From: Laedolimicola sp934402125
GTDB lineage: Bacteria > Bacillota > Clostridia > Lachnospirales > Lachnospiraceae
Length of the DNA stretch: 64,000 nucleotides
Direction of reading: 5' to 3'
NCBI RefSeq assembly: GCF_052065835.1
Contig: NZ_JBQHTG010000001.1
Coordinates: 868,001-932,000 of the forward strand
Shown here: positions 24,997-33,382 of the stretch, one piece after another
Layout of the letters: every line of letters starts with the position of its first letter
Position numbering within the stretch: position 1 is the first letter of the stretch
Notes under the pieces: model-generated
The model's database searches: none
The model's input: the letters and a program-made list of their open reading frames with translations, nothing else
What the model was told of the DNA's origin: nothing
Translations under genes and position numbers: made by a program

Positions 24997-25785
24997 CTAT
25001 TTTTCCTCAATCAGCATGGCCCGGAGAATATTCGTAGTCTTATATTCCCGCTTTCCTGCTCCCATACCAATTTTTTTCACACAATAAGCGCCGGGACACT
25101 GTCCTTCGGACAGCGCTGCAATGGCTGCTCCGGTGGGTGTCACCATCTCTCCCTCCTGAACGATCTGGTGCAGGGTCAGATGATGAGCTGCCGCAATCTC
25201 CAGAACCGCCGGTACCGGTACTGGCAATATGCCGTGCTGGCAGCGGACATGTCCGCACCCTTCCATTAGCTCGGATACCAGAATCTTATCCACATTTAAT
25301 TCATCCAGGCAGGCTGCCGTACCCACAATATCCACAATAGAATCCACAGCGCCCACCTCATGAAAATGTACTTCTGCCATAGAACGGCCATGTACATGTG
25401 CCTCTGCTTCTGCTACAGTCCGGAACATCTGCAGGGACAGCGCCTTTACCCGGGGCTTCAGGTCAGATTCCAACAGCATTTTTTCAATATCCGACCAGCT
25501 GCGGTGTATGTGCGGATGCATGTGAGCGTGACTGTTCTCCTCATCGTGCCCGTGCTCATGACTATGTACCGGGATCTCATGTTCCAGTATCACGTCAAAA
25601 TCGCTGACCAGCAGGCCGCTCTTTACTACTTTTTTCACCTGAATCTCATAGCCGTCCACCGGCAGCTTCCGAAGCTCTTCCCGCAGATGCTCTTCCGTAG
25701 CTCCCAGATCCAGCAGGGCCGCCACCGTCATGTCTCCGCTGATACCGGAACGGCATTCCAGATATAATGTATTTCCATCATGCAT
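24997..25785 (-). CDS. larC: LarC N-terminal part (LarC1), nickel insertion protein
   Basis: This is a 262-residue protein beginning TLYLECRSGISGDMTVAALLDLG, the LarC start (key part SGISGDM). A histidine-rich nickel-binding stretch at about residues 73-95 (HSHEHGHDEENSHAH) comes next, then VHFHEVGAVDSIVDIVG and GEMVTPTGAA. It stops at KTTNILRAMLIEEK, where full-length LarC would go on into its C-terminal domain. In lactobacilli the two parts are joined by ribosomal frameshifting; here the other part is a separate gene beyond the chromate genes. Its ATG lies within the end of larB (8-base overlap), so the two are translationally coupled. Confidence 0.85.
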   Translation of the reverse strand: MHDGNTLYLECRSGISGDMTVAALLDLGATEEHLREELRKLPVDGYEIQVKKVVKSGLLVSDFDVILEHEIPVHSHEHGHDEENSHAHMHPHIHRSWSDIEKMLLESDLKPRVKALSLQMFRTVAEAEAHVHGRSMAEVHFHEVGAVDSIVDIVGTAACLDELNVDKILVSELMEGCGHVRCQHGILPVPVPAVLEIAAAHHLTLHQIVQEGEMVTPTGAAIAALSEGQCPGAYCVKKIGMGAGKREYKTTNILRAMLIEEK

Positions 25786-26566
25786 CTGTCTCTTCCTCCG
25801 CCGTTTTTTCTCCGGAACATCTGCTTTTGCAGACCAGTCGGTTAATCTGGGTCGCCACGTAAGCCGCCCCATAGCCGTTGTCGATGTTCACAGTAGTAAT
25901 TCCGTTGGCACAGGAATTCAGCATGGTTAAAAGCGCCGACAAACCGCCAAAATTCGCGCCATAGCCCACCGAAGTAGGAACTGCGATAACCGGTACATCC
26001 ACCAGTCCCGCCACTACTCCGGCCAGTGCCCCTTCCATACCGGCTACTGCTATGACACAGCTCGCCCTCTCAAAGGCTGACAGGTTGGAAAGGAGTCTGT
26101 GGATACCGGCCACGCCCACATCATAGAGACGTATAACCTTTGTTCCAAAGAATTCCGCCACCTGAGCTGCTTCCTCCGCCACCGGAATATCCGCGGTTCC
26201 GCCGGTACAGACTACAACCCGTCCTATCCTCTCTTTTTTACGTGTCTCTACCTTCAAGACACGGGATACTTCATCCCAGACTGCCCCTGGCAGCACCGCC
26301 TTCACAGCCTCATATTGTTCTCTTGTGGCTCTTGTACCCAGTACATCGATGCCTTCTCCGCTCAGTGTCTGATAGATTTTTACCAGATGCTCCGTCGTCT
26401 TGCCCTGGCAATACACCACTTCTTCAAACCCCTGCCGGACTTTGCGGTGGTGATCCAGCTTTGCGAAACCCAGATCCTCATAAGGAAGGTTTTTCAGTTC
26501 GGCCTCCGCCTGCTCTATCGTAATTTCGTTGTTTTTTACCTGCGTTAACAGTTTCTGAATATCCAT
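25778..26566 (-). CDS. larB: LarB, nickel-pincer cofactor biosynthesis carboxylase/hydrolase
   Basis: This is a 262-residue protein whose N-terminal third is LarB-specific (DLGFAKLDHHRKVRQGFEEVVYCQGKT, key part LDHHRKVRQG). Its last two thirds are PurE-like: VVVCTGGTADIPVAEEAA, VGVAGIHRLL, AVAGMEGALAGVVAGLV and VPTSVGYGANFGGLSAL. LarB carboxylates and hydrolyses nicotinic acid adenine dinucleotide to start pincer cofactor synthesis. It follows the phosphohexomutase gene by only four bases, so it appears to be in the GDP-fucose transcription unit. LarE and LarA are not in the window. Confidence 0.9.
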   Translation of the reverse strand: MDIQKLLTQVKNNEITIEQAEAELKNLPYEDLGFAKLDHHRKVRQGFEEVVYCQGKTTEHLVKIYQTLSGEGIDVLGTRATREQYEAVKAVLPGAVWDEVSRVLKVETRKKERIGRVVVCTGGTADIPVAEEAAQVAEFFGTKVIRLYDVGVAGIHRLLSNLSAFERASCVIAVAGMEGALAGVVAGLVDVPVIAVPTSVGYGANFGGLSALLTMLNSCANGITTVNIDNGYGAAYVATQINRLVCKSRCSGEKTAEEETDA

Positions 26567-26570
26567 ATGG

Positions 26571-28064
26571 TTATTTTATCACTTTTTCCGTATATACCTT
26601 AATCTTCGGCTCTGTTCCCGACGGCCGGACCACTGCTTCACTGCCGTCTTCCATCCACATCTGAAGAACGTTGGAGGCCGGAAGGCCGTCGATACCGTCT
26701 TTATAATCCTTAAAACGAACTACTTTGGAACCGCCAAACTTCATGCCCTCCGGACTCTGAAGTCCTTCCCGGATCCGCGCCATACGCTTATCTGCCTCAG
26801 CTCCGTTGAATTCATAGGTTTTAAGCGTGGTCTCGTAGTGTCCGTATTTGGCGTACAGATCCTCCAGAGCGTCCCAGACCGTCTTGCCCTCTGCTTTATA
26901 AGCGTCTGCCATTTCACAGAACAGCATAGCCGTGCCTACGGCGTCCTTATCCCGGACATAGCTGCCGATCAGATAGCCGCAGCTTTCCTCAAAACCGAAG
27001 ACATAACGTTCCTCCTGGCCCGCCTTCTCCAGTCTTCCAATCTGCTCGCCAATCCATTTGAAGCCGGTCAGGGTCTGTATTACTTCAACTCCATAATCCT
27101 CCGCAATCCGGTCAACCATGGAGGTACTTACGATAGTCCGGATCATTACCGGATGCTCCGGCAGAGTACCTGCCGCCTTTCTGCAGCGCAGAATATACTC
27201 AAACAGAAGAACACCTACCTCGTTGCCGTTCAGACGCTTGTACTCAGCGCCCTTCTTCGCTACCACACCCAGGCGATCGCTGTCCGGATCCGTGGCAATC
27301 AATAGATCCGCGTCTGTCTTCTTGCACCACTCCAGACCGAGTTTCAACGCGTCTGGGGATTCCGGGTTCGGATAGGGACAGGTAGGGAAATCCCCATTGG
27401 GCTTCGCCTGCTCCGTCACAATCTGCAGATCCTTGACGCCGATGTATTTCAGAATGCTGGTAACCGGAATCAGACCTGCGCCGTACAGCGGCGTATAGAC
27501 CACCTTCAGCCCTGCCGTCAGCTCTTTTCTGGTGCGCTTACGGATAATCGCAGCCAGAAATGCCTTCAGCGTCTTCTCATCAATCAGAACAATCTGTCCG
27601 TCTTCCACGTACTCTTCAAAGGTTTTACCCCCCTGGGCCACGCTCTTATCCGCGTCCCAGATATGCTGCTGAATCCGGTCTGCCGTCTCGTTTGTCACCT
27701 GACAGCCGTCAGAGTCATATACTTTATATCCGTTGTATTCCCGCGGATTGTGGCTTGCCGTCATCACGATTCCTACGGTGGTCTTCAGATGGCGCACCGC
27801 AAAAGAAAGGGTCGGGGTCGGCATCAGCTTCGGGTAAATATAAGCCTGAACGCCCTGCTGCGCCAGTACCCTGGCCGCTTCTCTGGCAAATTCCTCTGAG
27901 TGGTTCCGGCTGTCATAGGCCAGTGCCGCGCTGGGCTTCTCACTCTGCTCCTTCGCGTAAGCTGCTACGCCCAGAGTAGCTTCCTGAATGGTCTCCAGAT
28001 TCATATGGTCCGGTCCCGGTCCCATGGTGGCGCGCAATCCGCCTGTTCCAAATTTCAGATTCAT
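26571..28064 (-). CDS. Phosphohexomutase (phosphomannomutase/phosphoglucomutase)
   Basis: This is a 497-residue alpha-D-phosphohexomutase. It has the phosphoserine loop TASHNPREYNGYKVY near residue 96, the metal-binding ATDPDSDRLGVV near residue 255, the sugar-binding GFEESCGYL near 365, and the C-terminal phosphate site VRPSGTEPKIKVYTEK. In this operon it would supply mannose-1-phosphate for ManC (ManB role), though the PgcA-like features also allow glucose-1-phosphate. It is shorter than PgcA proteins of about 575 residues. The ATG at 28064 starts the conserved NLKFGTGGLR; longer frames upstream run into manA. The end of a paralogue lies at the right edge of the window. Confidence 0.85.
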   Translation of the reverse strand: MNLKFGTGGLRATMGPGPDHMNLETIQEATLGVAAYAKEQSEKPSAALAYDSRNHSEEFAREAARVLAQQGVQAYIYPKLMPTPTLSFAVRHLKTTVGIVMTASHNPREYNGYKVYDSDGCQVTNETADRIQQHIWDADKSVAQGGKTFEEYVEDGQIVLIDEKTLKAFLAAIIRKRTRKELTAGLKVVYTPLYGAGLIPVTSILKYIGVKDLQIVTEQAKPNGDFPTCPYPNPESPDALKLGLEWCKKTDADLLIATDPDSDRLGVVAKKGAEYKRLNGNEVGVLLFEYILRCRKAAGTLPEHPVMIRTIVSTSMVDRIAEDYGVEVIQTLTGFKWIGEQIGRLEKAGQEERYVFGFEESCGYLIGSYVRDKDAVGTAMLFCEMADAYKAEGKTVWDALEDLYAKYGHYETTLKTYEFNGAEADKRMARIREGLQSPEGMKFGGSKVVRFKDYKDGIDGLPASNVLQMWMEDGSEAVVRPSGTEPKIKVYTEKVIK

Positions 28065-28080
28065 ATTCTGTACCTCACTT

Positions 28081-28896
28081 TCACTCCGCAGTTGAGCGGA
28101 GAAGCTGCAATGTTCCGATGATTTGATAATCGTCTGTCTCCGGCGGAAGGTAAATACTGTCGCCTGCCGCAAGGGGTATCTCCCCAAAGCGGCTCTTTAA
28201 GACGCCTTCTCCCTCCAGAATCAGAAGCGATTGAAAGCCTCCGGCGGTATCGCCGCTCATGCTTTCGCATATCTCATATAATTGTACCACAAAATACGGA
28301 CATTGCACTAACAAAGTTCTGGAATATCCGTTTTTCTGAATCCGGGGGCCCATGGGGCGGTGCCCGGCCAGCGGCGGCATGAAGCCCGCCACCTCCGCGG
28401 CCTTCTCGATATGCAGCGGCCGTTTTTCGTGATTGGCGTTTTCCCGGTTGTAATCATAGACCCGGTAGGTCACATCCGAGCTCTGCTGAATCTCTGCCAC
28501 CGTAATCCCTGCGCCGATGGCGTGGAGAAGGCCTGCGGGAATATAAAACACATCGCCCTTTTTCACCGGCATTTTCCGGCAGACCTCCAGAATGGTCTGG
28601 TTCCGGATCCGCTTGCGGAACTCCTCTTCGGATATCTTATGCTTCAGGCCATAATAGAGATAGGCTCCCGTCTCACAGTCCAGCACATACCACATCTCCG
28701 TCTTGCCGCTCTTGTGCTCGGTTTTCTCCGCAAAGTCATTGCCCGGGTGCACCTGTACCGACAGAGCCTCCCGGGCTTTGATGATTTTAATGAGCAGAGG
28801 CACCTGTTCCAGGCCTTCGTTCAGCCAGGAGAGCATCCAGTCCTCGGTACCCCAGATATATTCTTTTCGAATCGGCGTCAGCTTCCGCGGTTTCAT
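28081..28896 (-). CDS. manA: Class I mannose-6-phosphate isomerase
   Basis: This is a 271-residue cupin-fold isomerase. It has the zinc-binding VQVHPGNDFA near residue 47, KTEMWYVLD near 65 and IPAGLLHAIGAGITVAEIQQSSDVTYRVYDY near 122-150 (key part LLHAIGAG). It converts fructose-6-phosphate to mannose-6-phosphate, the entry to GDP-mannose. It is short, like the Bacillus-type enzymes of about 315 residues. It overlaps fcl by four bases (ATGA) and precedes the mutase gene by 16. Confidence 0.88.
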   Translation of the reverse strand: MKPRKLTPIRKEYIWGTEDWMLSWLNEGLEQVPLLIKIIKAREALSVQVHPGNDFAEKTEHKSGKTEMWYVLDCETGAYLYYGLKHKISEEEFRKRIRNQTILEVCRKMPVKKGDVFYIPAGLLHAIGAGITVAEIQQSSDVTYRVYDYNRENANHEKRPLHIEKAAEVAGFMPPLAGHRPMGPRIQKNGYSRTLLVQCPYFVVQLYEICESMSGDTAGGFQSLLILEGEGVLKSRFGEIPLAAGDSIYLPPETDDYQIIGTLQLLRSTAE

Positions 28897-29888
28897 CTCT
28901 GTGCAAAATCTCCCGTCTCATATCGCTCACAGAACCATTCATAGGTCTGTCTGAGCCCTGTTTCCAGATCAATCTTCGGCTCCCAGCCTGTAGCGCGGAT
29001 CCGGCTGATATCCGTCAGCTTTCTCGGCGTTCCGTCCGGCTTTGTCGGATCCATGACAATCTCTCCCTCATAGCCGGTCACTTTCTTCACCAGCTCCGCC
29101 AGCTCCCGGATTGTGACCTCCCGGCCGTAGCCCACATTGAAGAAATCGTCACCATCATAGTGATCCATCAGATACAGGCAGGCGTCTGCCAGATCGTCCA
29201 CATTCAGGAACTCCCGTAAGGGCTTTCCGCTGCCCCAGACCGTGACGGTGGGCGCGTGGTTGATTTTCGCTTCATGGAACTTCCGGATCAGGGCCGGCAG
29301 TACATGGGAATTCTCCAGGGCAAAGTTATCGTTGATTCCATAGAGATTGCAGGGCATGACGCTGATGTAATGGGTGCCGTACTGGTGGTTATAGAAGGCG
29401 CACATTTTGAGGCCCGCGATTTTTGCCAGGGCGTAGGCCTCGTTGGTCTTCTCCAGATAACCGCTCAGGAGATATTCCTCCCGGATAGGCTGGGGACAGT
29501 CCCGGGGATAGATACAGGAGCTTCCCAGAAATAAAAGCTTCTGCACCTGGTTTTTATGGGCTGCGTCGATCACATTAGTCTCGATCTGCAGATTTTTCAT
29601 GATAAAGTCCGCCGGATAGGTATCGTTGGCATGGATGCCGCCCACCTTTGCCGCGGCCAGAATGACATAATCCGGCTTTTCCTCAGCAAAGAAGGCTTCC
29701 ACATCGGCCTGCCGGGTCAGATCAAGCTCGGCATGGGTACGGGTAACGATATGTTTAAATCCTGCCTTCTGAAGGCAGCGCACCAGACCGCTTCCCACCA
29801 GACCCCGGTGGCCTGCCACATAGATTTTTTTATTGCGGTCGAGCGGCTCGACTGCCTGGGTATTTTTTACTTCTTCCATATTTTTCAC
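28893..29888 (-). CDS. fcl: GDP-L-fucose synthase
   Basis: This is a 331-residue SDR. It has the NADPH-binding VAGHRGLVGSGLVRCL, then AAAKVGGIHAND, the active-site GSSCIYPRDCPQPI, YALAKIAGLKM with the YxxxK pair, and MPCNLYGINDNF. It epimerises and reduces GDP-4-keto-6-deoxymannose to GDP-L-fucose. The order after manC and gmd gives a full route from fructose-6-phosphate to GDP-fucose in five genes. The frame opens at GTG (29888), and an ATG three codons on is an alternative; neither has a strong ribosome site. Confidence 0.93.
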   Translation of the reverse strand: MKNMEEVKNTQAVEPLDRNKKIYVAGHRGLVGSGLVRCLQKAGFKHIVTRTHAELDLTRQADVEAFFAEEKPDYVILAAAKVGGIHANDTYPADFIMKNLQIETNVIDAAHKNQVQKLLFLGSSCIYPRDCPQPIREEYLLSGYLEKTNEAYALAKIAGLKMCAFYNHQYGTHYISVMPCNLYGINDNFALENSHVLPALIRKFHEAKINHAPTVTVWGSGKPLREFLNVDDLADACLYLMDHYDGDDFFNVGYGREVTIRELAELVKKVTGYEGEIVMDPTKPDGTPRKLTDISRIRATGWEPKIDLETGLRQTYEWFCERYETGDFAQR

Positions 29889-29895
29889 GCTTTCT

Positions 29896-30963
29896 TTATT
29901 TTAGTACGCCCGCTGTCGCGGAATTCTTTACCAGCTCCAGGTCATGCTCGGTCATGATTTTTACCAGCTCATCAAAGGAGGTCTTTCTCGGATTCCAGCC
30001 CAGGGTCTCCTTCGCCTTGGTCGGGTCTCCCAGCAACAGATCCACCTCTGCCGGCCGGAAGAATTCCGGGGACACTTCCACCAGTACCCGGCCGGTCGCC
30101 CTGTCGATTCCCTTTTCCTCTACGCCCTCGCCTTCCCAGCGAAGCTGTACGCCTGCATGGGCAAATGCTGCCTCGGTAAATTCCCGGACTGTCCGGGTCT
30201 CTCCGGTGGCAATGACGAAATCCTCCGGGGTATCATGCTGCAGAATCAGCCACATGCATTCCACGTAATCCTTTGCGTAGCCCCAGTCGCGCTTGGCGTT
30301 CAGGTTGCCCAGATACAGCTTATCCTGACGGCCTGCCAGAATATTGGCTACGGCCAGGGTAATCTTCCGGGTCACGAAGGTTTCGCCGCGTCGCTCGGAT
30401 TCGTGATTGAACAGAATGCCGTTTACCGCATACATTCCGTAGGCTTCCCGGTAGTGCTTTGTGATCCAGTAGCCGTACAGCTTGGCGACCGCGTAGGGCG
30501 AACGGGGGTGGAAGGGCGTCGTCTCCTTCTGGGGAATCTCCTCTACCTTGCCAAACAGCTCGGAGGTGGAAGCCTGATAGATCCGGGTGGTCTTCGCAAG
30601 GCCTGCGATCCGGACCGCCTCCAGGATCCGCAGCACGCCTATACCGTCCGCATTGGCGGTATACTCCGGCTCCTCGAAGGATACAGCCACATGGGACTGG
30701 GCTGCCAGATTATAGATTTCATCGGGCCGGATTTCTAGCATCAGCCGTACCAGGTTCATAGAATCGGTCATATCGCCGTAGACCAGATGGAGGCCGTCGC
30801 CTTTTGCCTCCCGCTCTTTCAGAAGATGCTCAATCCGCTCGGCTGTATTGGTGGATCCGCGGCGGAATAAGCCATATACCTCGTAACCCTTCTCCAGCAG
30901 AAGCTCTGCCAGATAGGAACCGTCCTGTCCTGTAATACCTGTGATAAACGCTGTCTTTTTCAT
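29896..30963 (-). CDS. gmd: GDP-mannose 4,6-dehydratase
   Basis: This is a 355-residue SDR with AFITGITGQDGSYLAELLL at the N terminus and LFRRGSTNT for the GDP and NADP site. LAAQSHVAVSFEEPEYT, the catalytic QASTSELFGK, SPYAVAKLYGYW (YxxxK) and NHESERRGETFVTRKI complete the set, all hallmarks of Gmd. It makes GDP-4-keto-6-deoxy-D-mannose for Fcl. It lies between manC and fcl, with 12 bases and 7 bases of spacing. Confidence 0.95.
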   Translation of the reverse strand: MKKTAFITGITGQDGSYLAELLLEKGYEVYGLFRRGSTNTAERIEHLLKEREAKGDGLHLVYGDMTDSMNLVRLMLEIRPDEIYNLAAQSHVAVSFEEPEYTANADGIGVLRILEAVRIAGLAKTTRIYQASTSELFGKVEEIPQKETTPFHPRSPYAVAKLYGYWITKHYREAYGMYAVNGILFNHESERRGETFVTRKITLAVANILAGRQDKLYLGNLNAKRDWGYAKDYVECMWLILQHDTPEDFVIATGETRTVREFTEAAFAHAGVQLRWEGEGVEEKGIDRATGRVLVEVSPEFFRPAEVDLLLGDPTKAKETLGWNPRKTSFDELVKIMTEHDLELVKNSATAGVLK

Positions 30964-30975
30964 GTCTGTTCTCCT

Positions 30976-32334
30976 TTATAGTATATGGCTTAACTCGATT
31001 TCATCCCAGTTAAAGGTAATGCGGTTGATGTCCTCATTTCCGCTGCTGGTTCCCACATGAATTTCAATGTATTCAAAATCGTGAAAGGCCTTGACCGCAT
31101 GCCGCTGATTTTTACGGATGCAGACGGCTTTTCCCTGGCTTAAAGGAATCTTCGTCCCCTCCAGGATCAGCTCTCCGCTTCCTCTGAGCACCGTCCAGAT
31201 CTCGTCCCTGTTCTCATGGTAATGATAGCTGGAGGTCATTCCGTCATAAATGCAAATCTTCCGCGTCAATGTAATCTGCCCCTGACTTTCCGTATCGTCC
31301 AGGGTCTCCAGGGTACCCCAGCGGCGCTCCTCAAACATGGGCCTGGATTCAAAGGCTGCCGCAACCGCTTTTACGTCGGCCGTCCGGCTCTTATCCGCCA
31401 CCAGAATTCCATCCTGGGCGGCCACCACCACCAGATCCCGGGTTCCCAGGACGGCTACCGGCATTTTCAGTTCATTGATGACCTGGGTATTCTCACAATT
31501 CTCATCCAGAACTGCTTTTCCGATGGTATCGGTGCTCATCTGGTCCGCCAGGGCGTCCCAGGTTCCCAGATCCTTCCAATACCCCTTGAACTCTATTGCA
31601 GCCAGATGCTCTGCCTTTTCCAGCACCTCATAGTCAAAGCTGATTTTCGGAAGCTTTTCGTACGCGGCGCAGAGCGCGTCATACTCTTCCGGTACTCCAT
31701 ACGCTTTGCAGCGTTCCAGAATATCGCCGATCCGCACACAGAATACGCCGCAGTTCCACAGAGCGCCTTCCTTCAGAAGCTGCTCCGCCTTTTCCTCGTC
31801 CGGCTTTTCCGCAAAGCCCCGGACCTCCAGCCAGCCCTCTTTCTTCTCCCCGGGCAGGATATAACCGTATTTTACAGCCGGATAACTGGGCGCCGCGCCC
31901 ATGAGTCCCACCTCTGCGCCGGATTCCTTCATCACTGCCTCCAGCTTTTTGACAGTCTCGAAATAAGCACCCTCTGTATAAGGATCGACAGGCATCACCG
32001 CCGCGTAATCCTCCCGGGACGCTCCATTTTTCAGAAGCCAGGCGCAGGAAAGCAGCACTGCCGCAAAGGTATCCCGCCGCCCCGGCTCTACCGCAATACG
32101 CGCTTCCTTCACCTGACTTTTTATCAGCTCCACCTGCTCCCGGCCTGCTGTGATCACGGCCTGTCCGGAAATTCCGGTTTCCTGAAGCTGTTCCCAGACA
32201 CGCTGGAGCATGGAGCAGCGTTCCATGGAGTTATTCTCTTTATTGACCACCTTCAGGTACTGCTTGGGTCTTGCGTCGTTGGACAGAGGCCAGAGCCGTT
32301 TTCCGGAGCCTCCGGAGAGTAATACATAGTACAT
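30976..32334 (-). CDS. manC: Mannose-1-phosphate guanylyltransferase with C-terminal isomerase-type cupin
   Basis: This is a 452-residue protein: an N-terminal nucleotidyltransferase (LLSGGSGKRLWPLSNDARPKQYL, the ManC signature in its part GGSGKRLWPLS), FAEKPDEEKAEQLL and GYWKDLGTWDAL, then a C-terminal type II phosphomannose isomerase-like cupin (SSYHYHENRDEIWTVLRGSGEL) from about residue 360. It makes GDP-mannose. The separate ManA suggests the cupin part may be regulatory or redundant. It is the first gene of the operon, facing an AraC regulator across a 174-base intergenic region. Confidence 0.92.
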   Translation of the reverse strand: MYYVLLSGGSGKRLWPLSNDARPKQYLKVVNKENNSMERCSMLQRVWEQLQETGISGQAVITAGREQVELIKSQVKEARIAVEPGRRDTFAAVLLSCAWLLKNGASREDYAAVMPVDPYTEGAYFETVKKLEAVMKESGAEVGLMGAAPSYPAVKYGYILPGEKKEGWLEVRGFAEKPDEEKAEQLLKEGALWNCGVFCVRIGDILERCKAYGVPEEYDALCAAYEKLPKISFDYEVLEKAEHLAAIEFKGYWKDLGTWDALADQMSTDTIGKAVLDENCENTQVINELKMPVAVLGTRDLVVVAAQDGILVADKSRTADVKAVAAAFESRPMFEERRWGTLETLDDTESQGQITLTRKICIYDGMTSSYHYHENRDEIWTVLRGSGELILEGTKIPLSQGKAVCIRKNQRHAVKAFHDFEYIEIHVGTSSGNEDINRITFNWDEIELSHIL

Positions 32335-32353
32335 ACTTTTTCTTCCCCTTCTT

Positions 32354-32476
32354 ACAGGTATTATATTGTTCTTATTGTTATTTCATTTTTACTCGTTTTT
32401 CTCTTGCTTTTGCAAGTATATACCTGTATATTAGAATTAACAAGTGAGGATCTTGCCTAAAACAGGTATTATATTG
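32354..32476. repeat. Repeated ACAGGTAT elements in the manC/AraC intergenic region
   Basis: The 15-mer ACAGGTATTATATTG occurs exactly twice in direct orientation (32354-32368 and 32462-32476). An inverted partial copy (TATACCTGTATA) lies at 32419-32430. The left copy covers the TATAAT of a minus-strand promoter for manC, and the inverted copy fills the spacer of the plus-strand promoter. This is the layout of operator sites for a divergently encoded regulator. Confidence 0.65.
32410..32437 (+). promoter_or_regulatory. Promoter of the AraC-family regulator gene
   Basis: TTGCAA and TAGAAT are separated by 16 bases, about 70 bases upstream of the ATG. The spacer contains the inverted ACAGGTA element. 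On the other strand a TATAAT at about 32361-32366, with a poor -35, may serve manC and would need an activator. Confidence 0.5.
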
Positions 32477-32508
32477 CTATCTATCATTTTCGCAGAAAGG
32501 ACTCTTCC

Positions 32509-33378
32509 ATGCATAATTATTTTGACCGTTTTCCCGATTCCTATCTGGAAAGCTCCAGACGCCGGATCCAGACCCCCAGCGCCTTTGCCCGCTCTGCCTT
32601 TTTCTACGTGCAGGAAACCGGCTACCTGAAGCTTAAGGAAAGCCATGTGGCCAGCCGTAAAAACCTGGAATCCTATCTGGTGGTTCTGGTTCTCTCCGGC
32701 AGCGGCGTGCTCATGTATGACGGCACCCTCTATGAGCTGCGTAGGGGCTCCTGCTTCTTCATCGACTGTATGGTTCCTTATTACCATCAGAGCAGCGAAG
32801 CCGATCCCTGGGAGCTTCTCTGGGTTCACTTTAACGGCTCCTCCTCCCGGGAATATTACCGGTATTTCGCTTCCAACAGTGCCCCCGCCTTTCAGCCCAC
32901 AGATTTTTCCGCGCTCTATCAGAAGCTGAACAGTCTGCTGGATCTCAACGAGGCTTCAGATTTTCAGACGGAGATCAATTCCGCCCGCCTGATTGTAGAT
33001 ATTCTGTCCATTTTATTGCAGGACATTACAGAATCCAGAGAAGAAAAATACCCCGGCCGCCGAAAGCTGACCGAGGTACGGAACTATCTGGATGAACATT
33101 TCACAGAAAAATTTTCCCTGGACGAATTATCTGCGCAGTTCTTTATCAGCAAATATCACCTGTCCCGGGAATTTCACCAATATTATGGAACTACGCTGAA
33201 CCAATATGTGATCTCCAAGCGCCTGACCCTGGCAAAAAAACTGCTGCGCTTTTCGGATCTGTCTCTGGAGGAGGCTGCCCGGAGCTGCGGCTTCTATGAC
33301 GCCAGCTATCTGAACCGCCAATTCAAAAACTCCGAGGGGATTACCGCCTCGGAGTTTCGTAAAAAATGGAAAAACTGA
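32509..33378 (+). CDS. AraC-family transcriptional regulator
   Basis: This is a 289-residue regulator: an N-terminal cupin-type sensing domain (residues 30-110, LVLSGSGVLMYDGTLYELRRG) and a C-terminal double helix-turn-helix. The latter has FSLDELSAQFFISKYHLSREFHQYYG and LSLEEAARSCGFYDASYLNRQFK, the usual AraC/XylS signature. Cupin sensors in this family normally bind a sugar. It is divergent from the manC operon and convergent with a sugar-binding lipoprotein gene, so it may control GDP-fucose synthesis, the binding-protein/esterase pair, or both. AAAGGA precedes the ATG. Confidence 0.88.
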   Translation: MHNYFDRFPDSYLESSRRRIQTPSAFARSAFFYVQETGYLKLKESHVASRKNLESYLVVLVLSGSGVLMYDGTLYELRRGSCFFIDCMVPYYHQSSEADPWELLWVHFNGSSSREYYRYFASNSAPAFQPTDFSALYQKLNSLLDLNEASDFQTEINSARLIVDILSILLQDITESREEKYPGRRKLTEVRNYLDEHFTEKFSLDELSAQFFISKYHLSREFHQYYGTTLNQYVISKRLTLAKKLLRFSDLSLEEAARSCGFYDASYLNRQFKNSEGITASEFRKKWKN

Positions 33379-33382
33379 TTTT

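Noticed and set aside
31216..32322. Open frame of 368 codons on the plus strand
   Set aside because: It is antisense to manC, which has clear motifs at both ends; no ribosome site or domain was seen.
32437..32829. Open frame of 130 codons on the minus strand upstream of manC
   Set aside because: It lies across the AraC-family regulator and its promoter region; the plus-strand protein is a complete AraC regulator.
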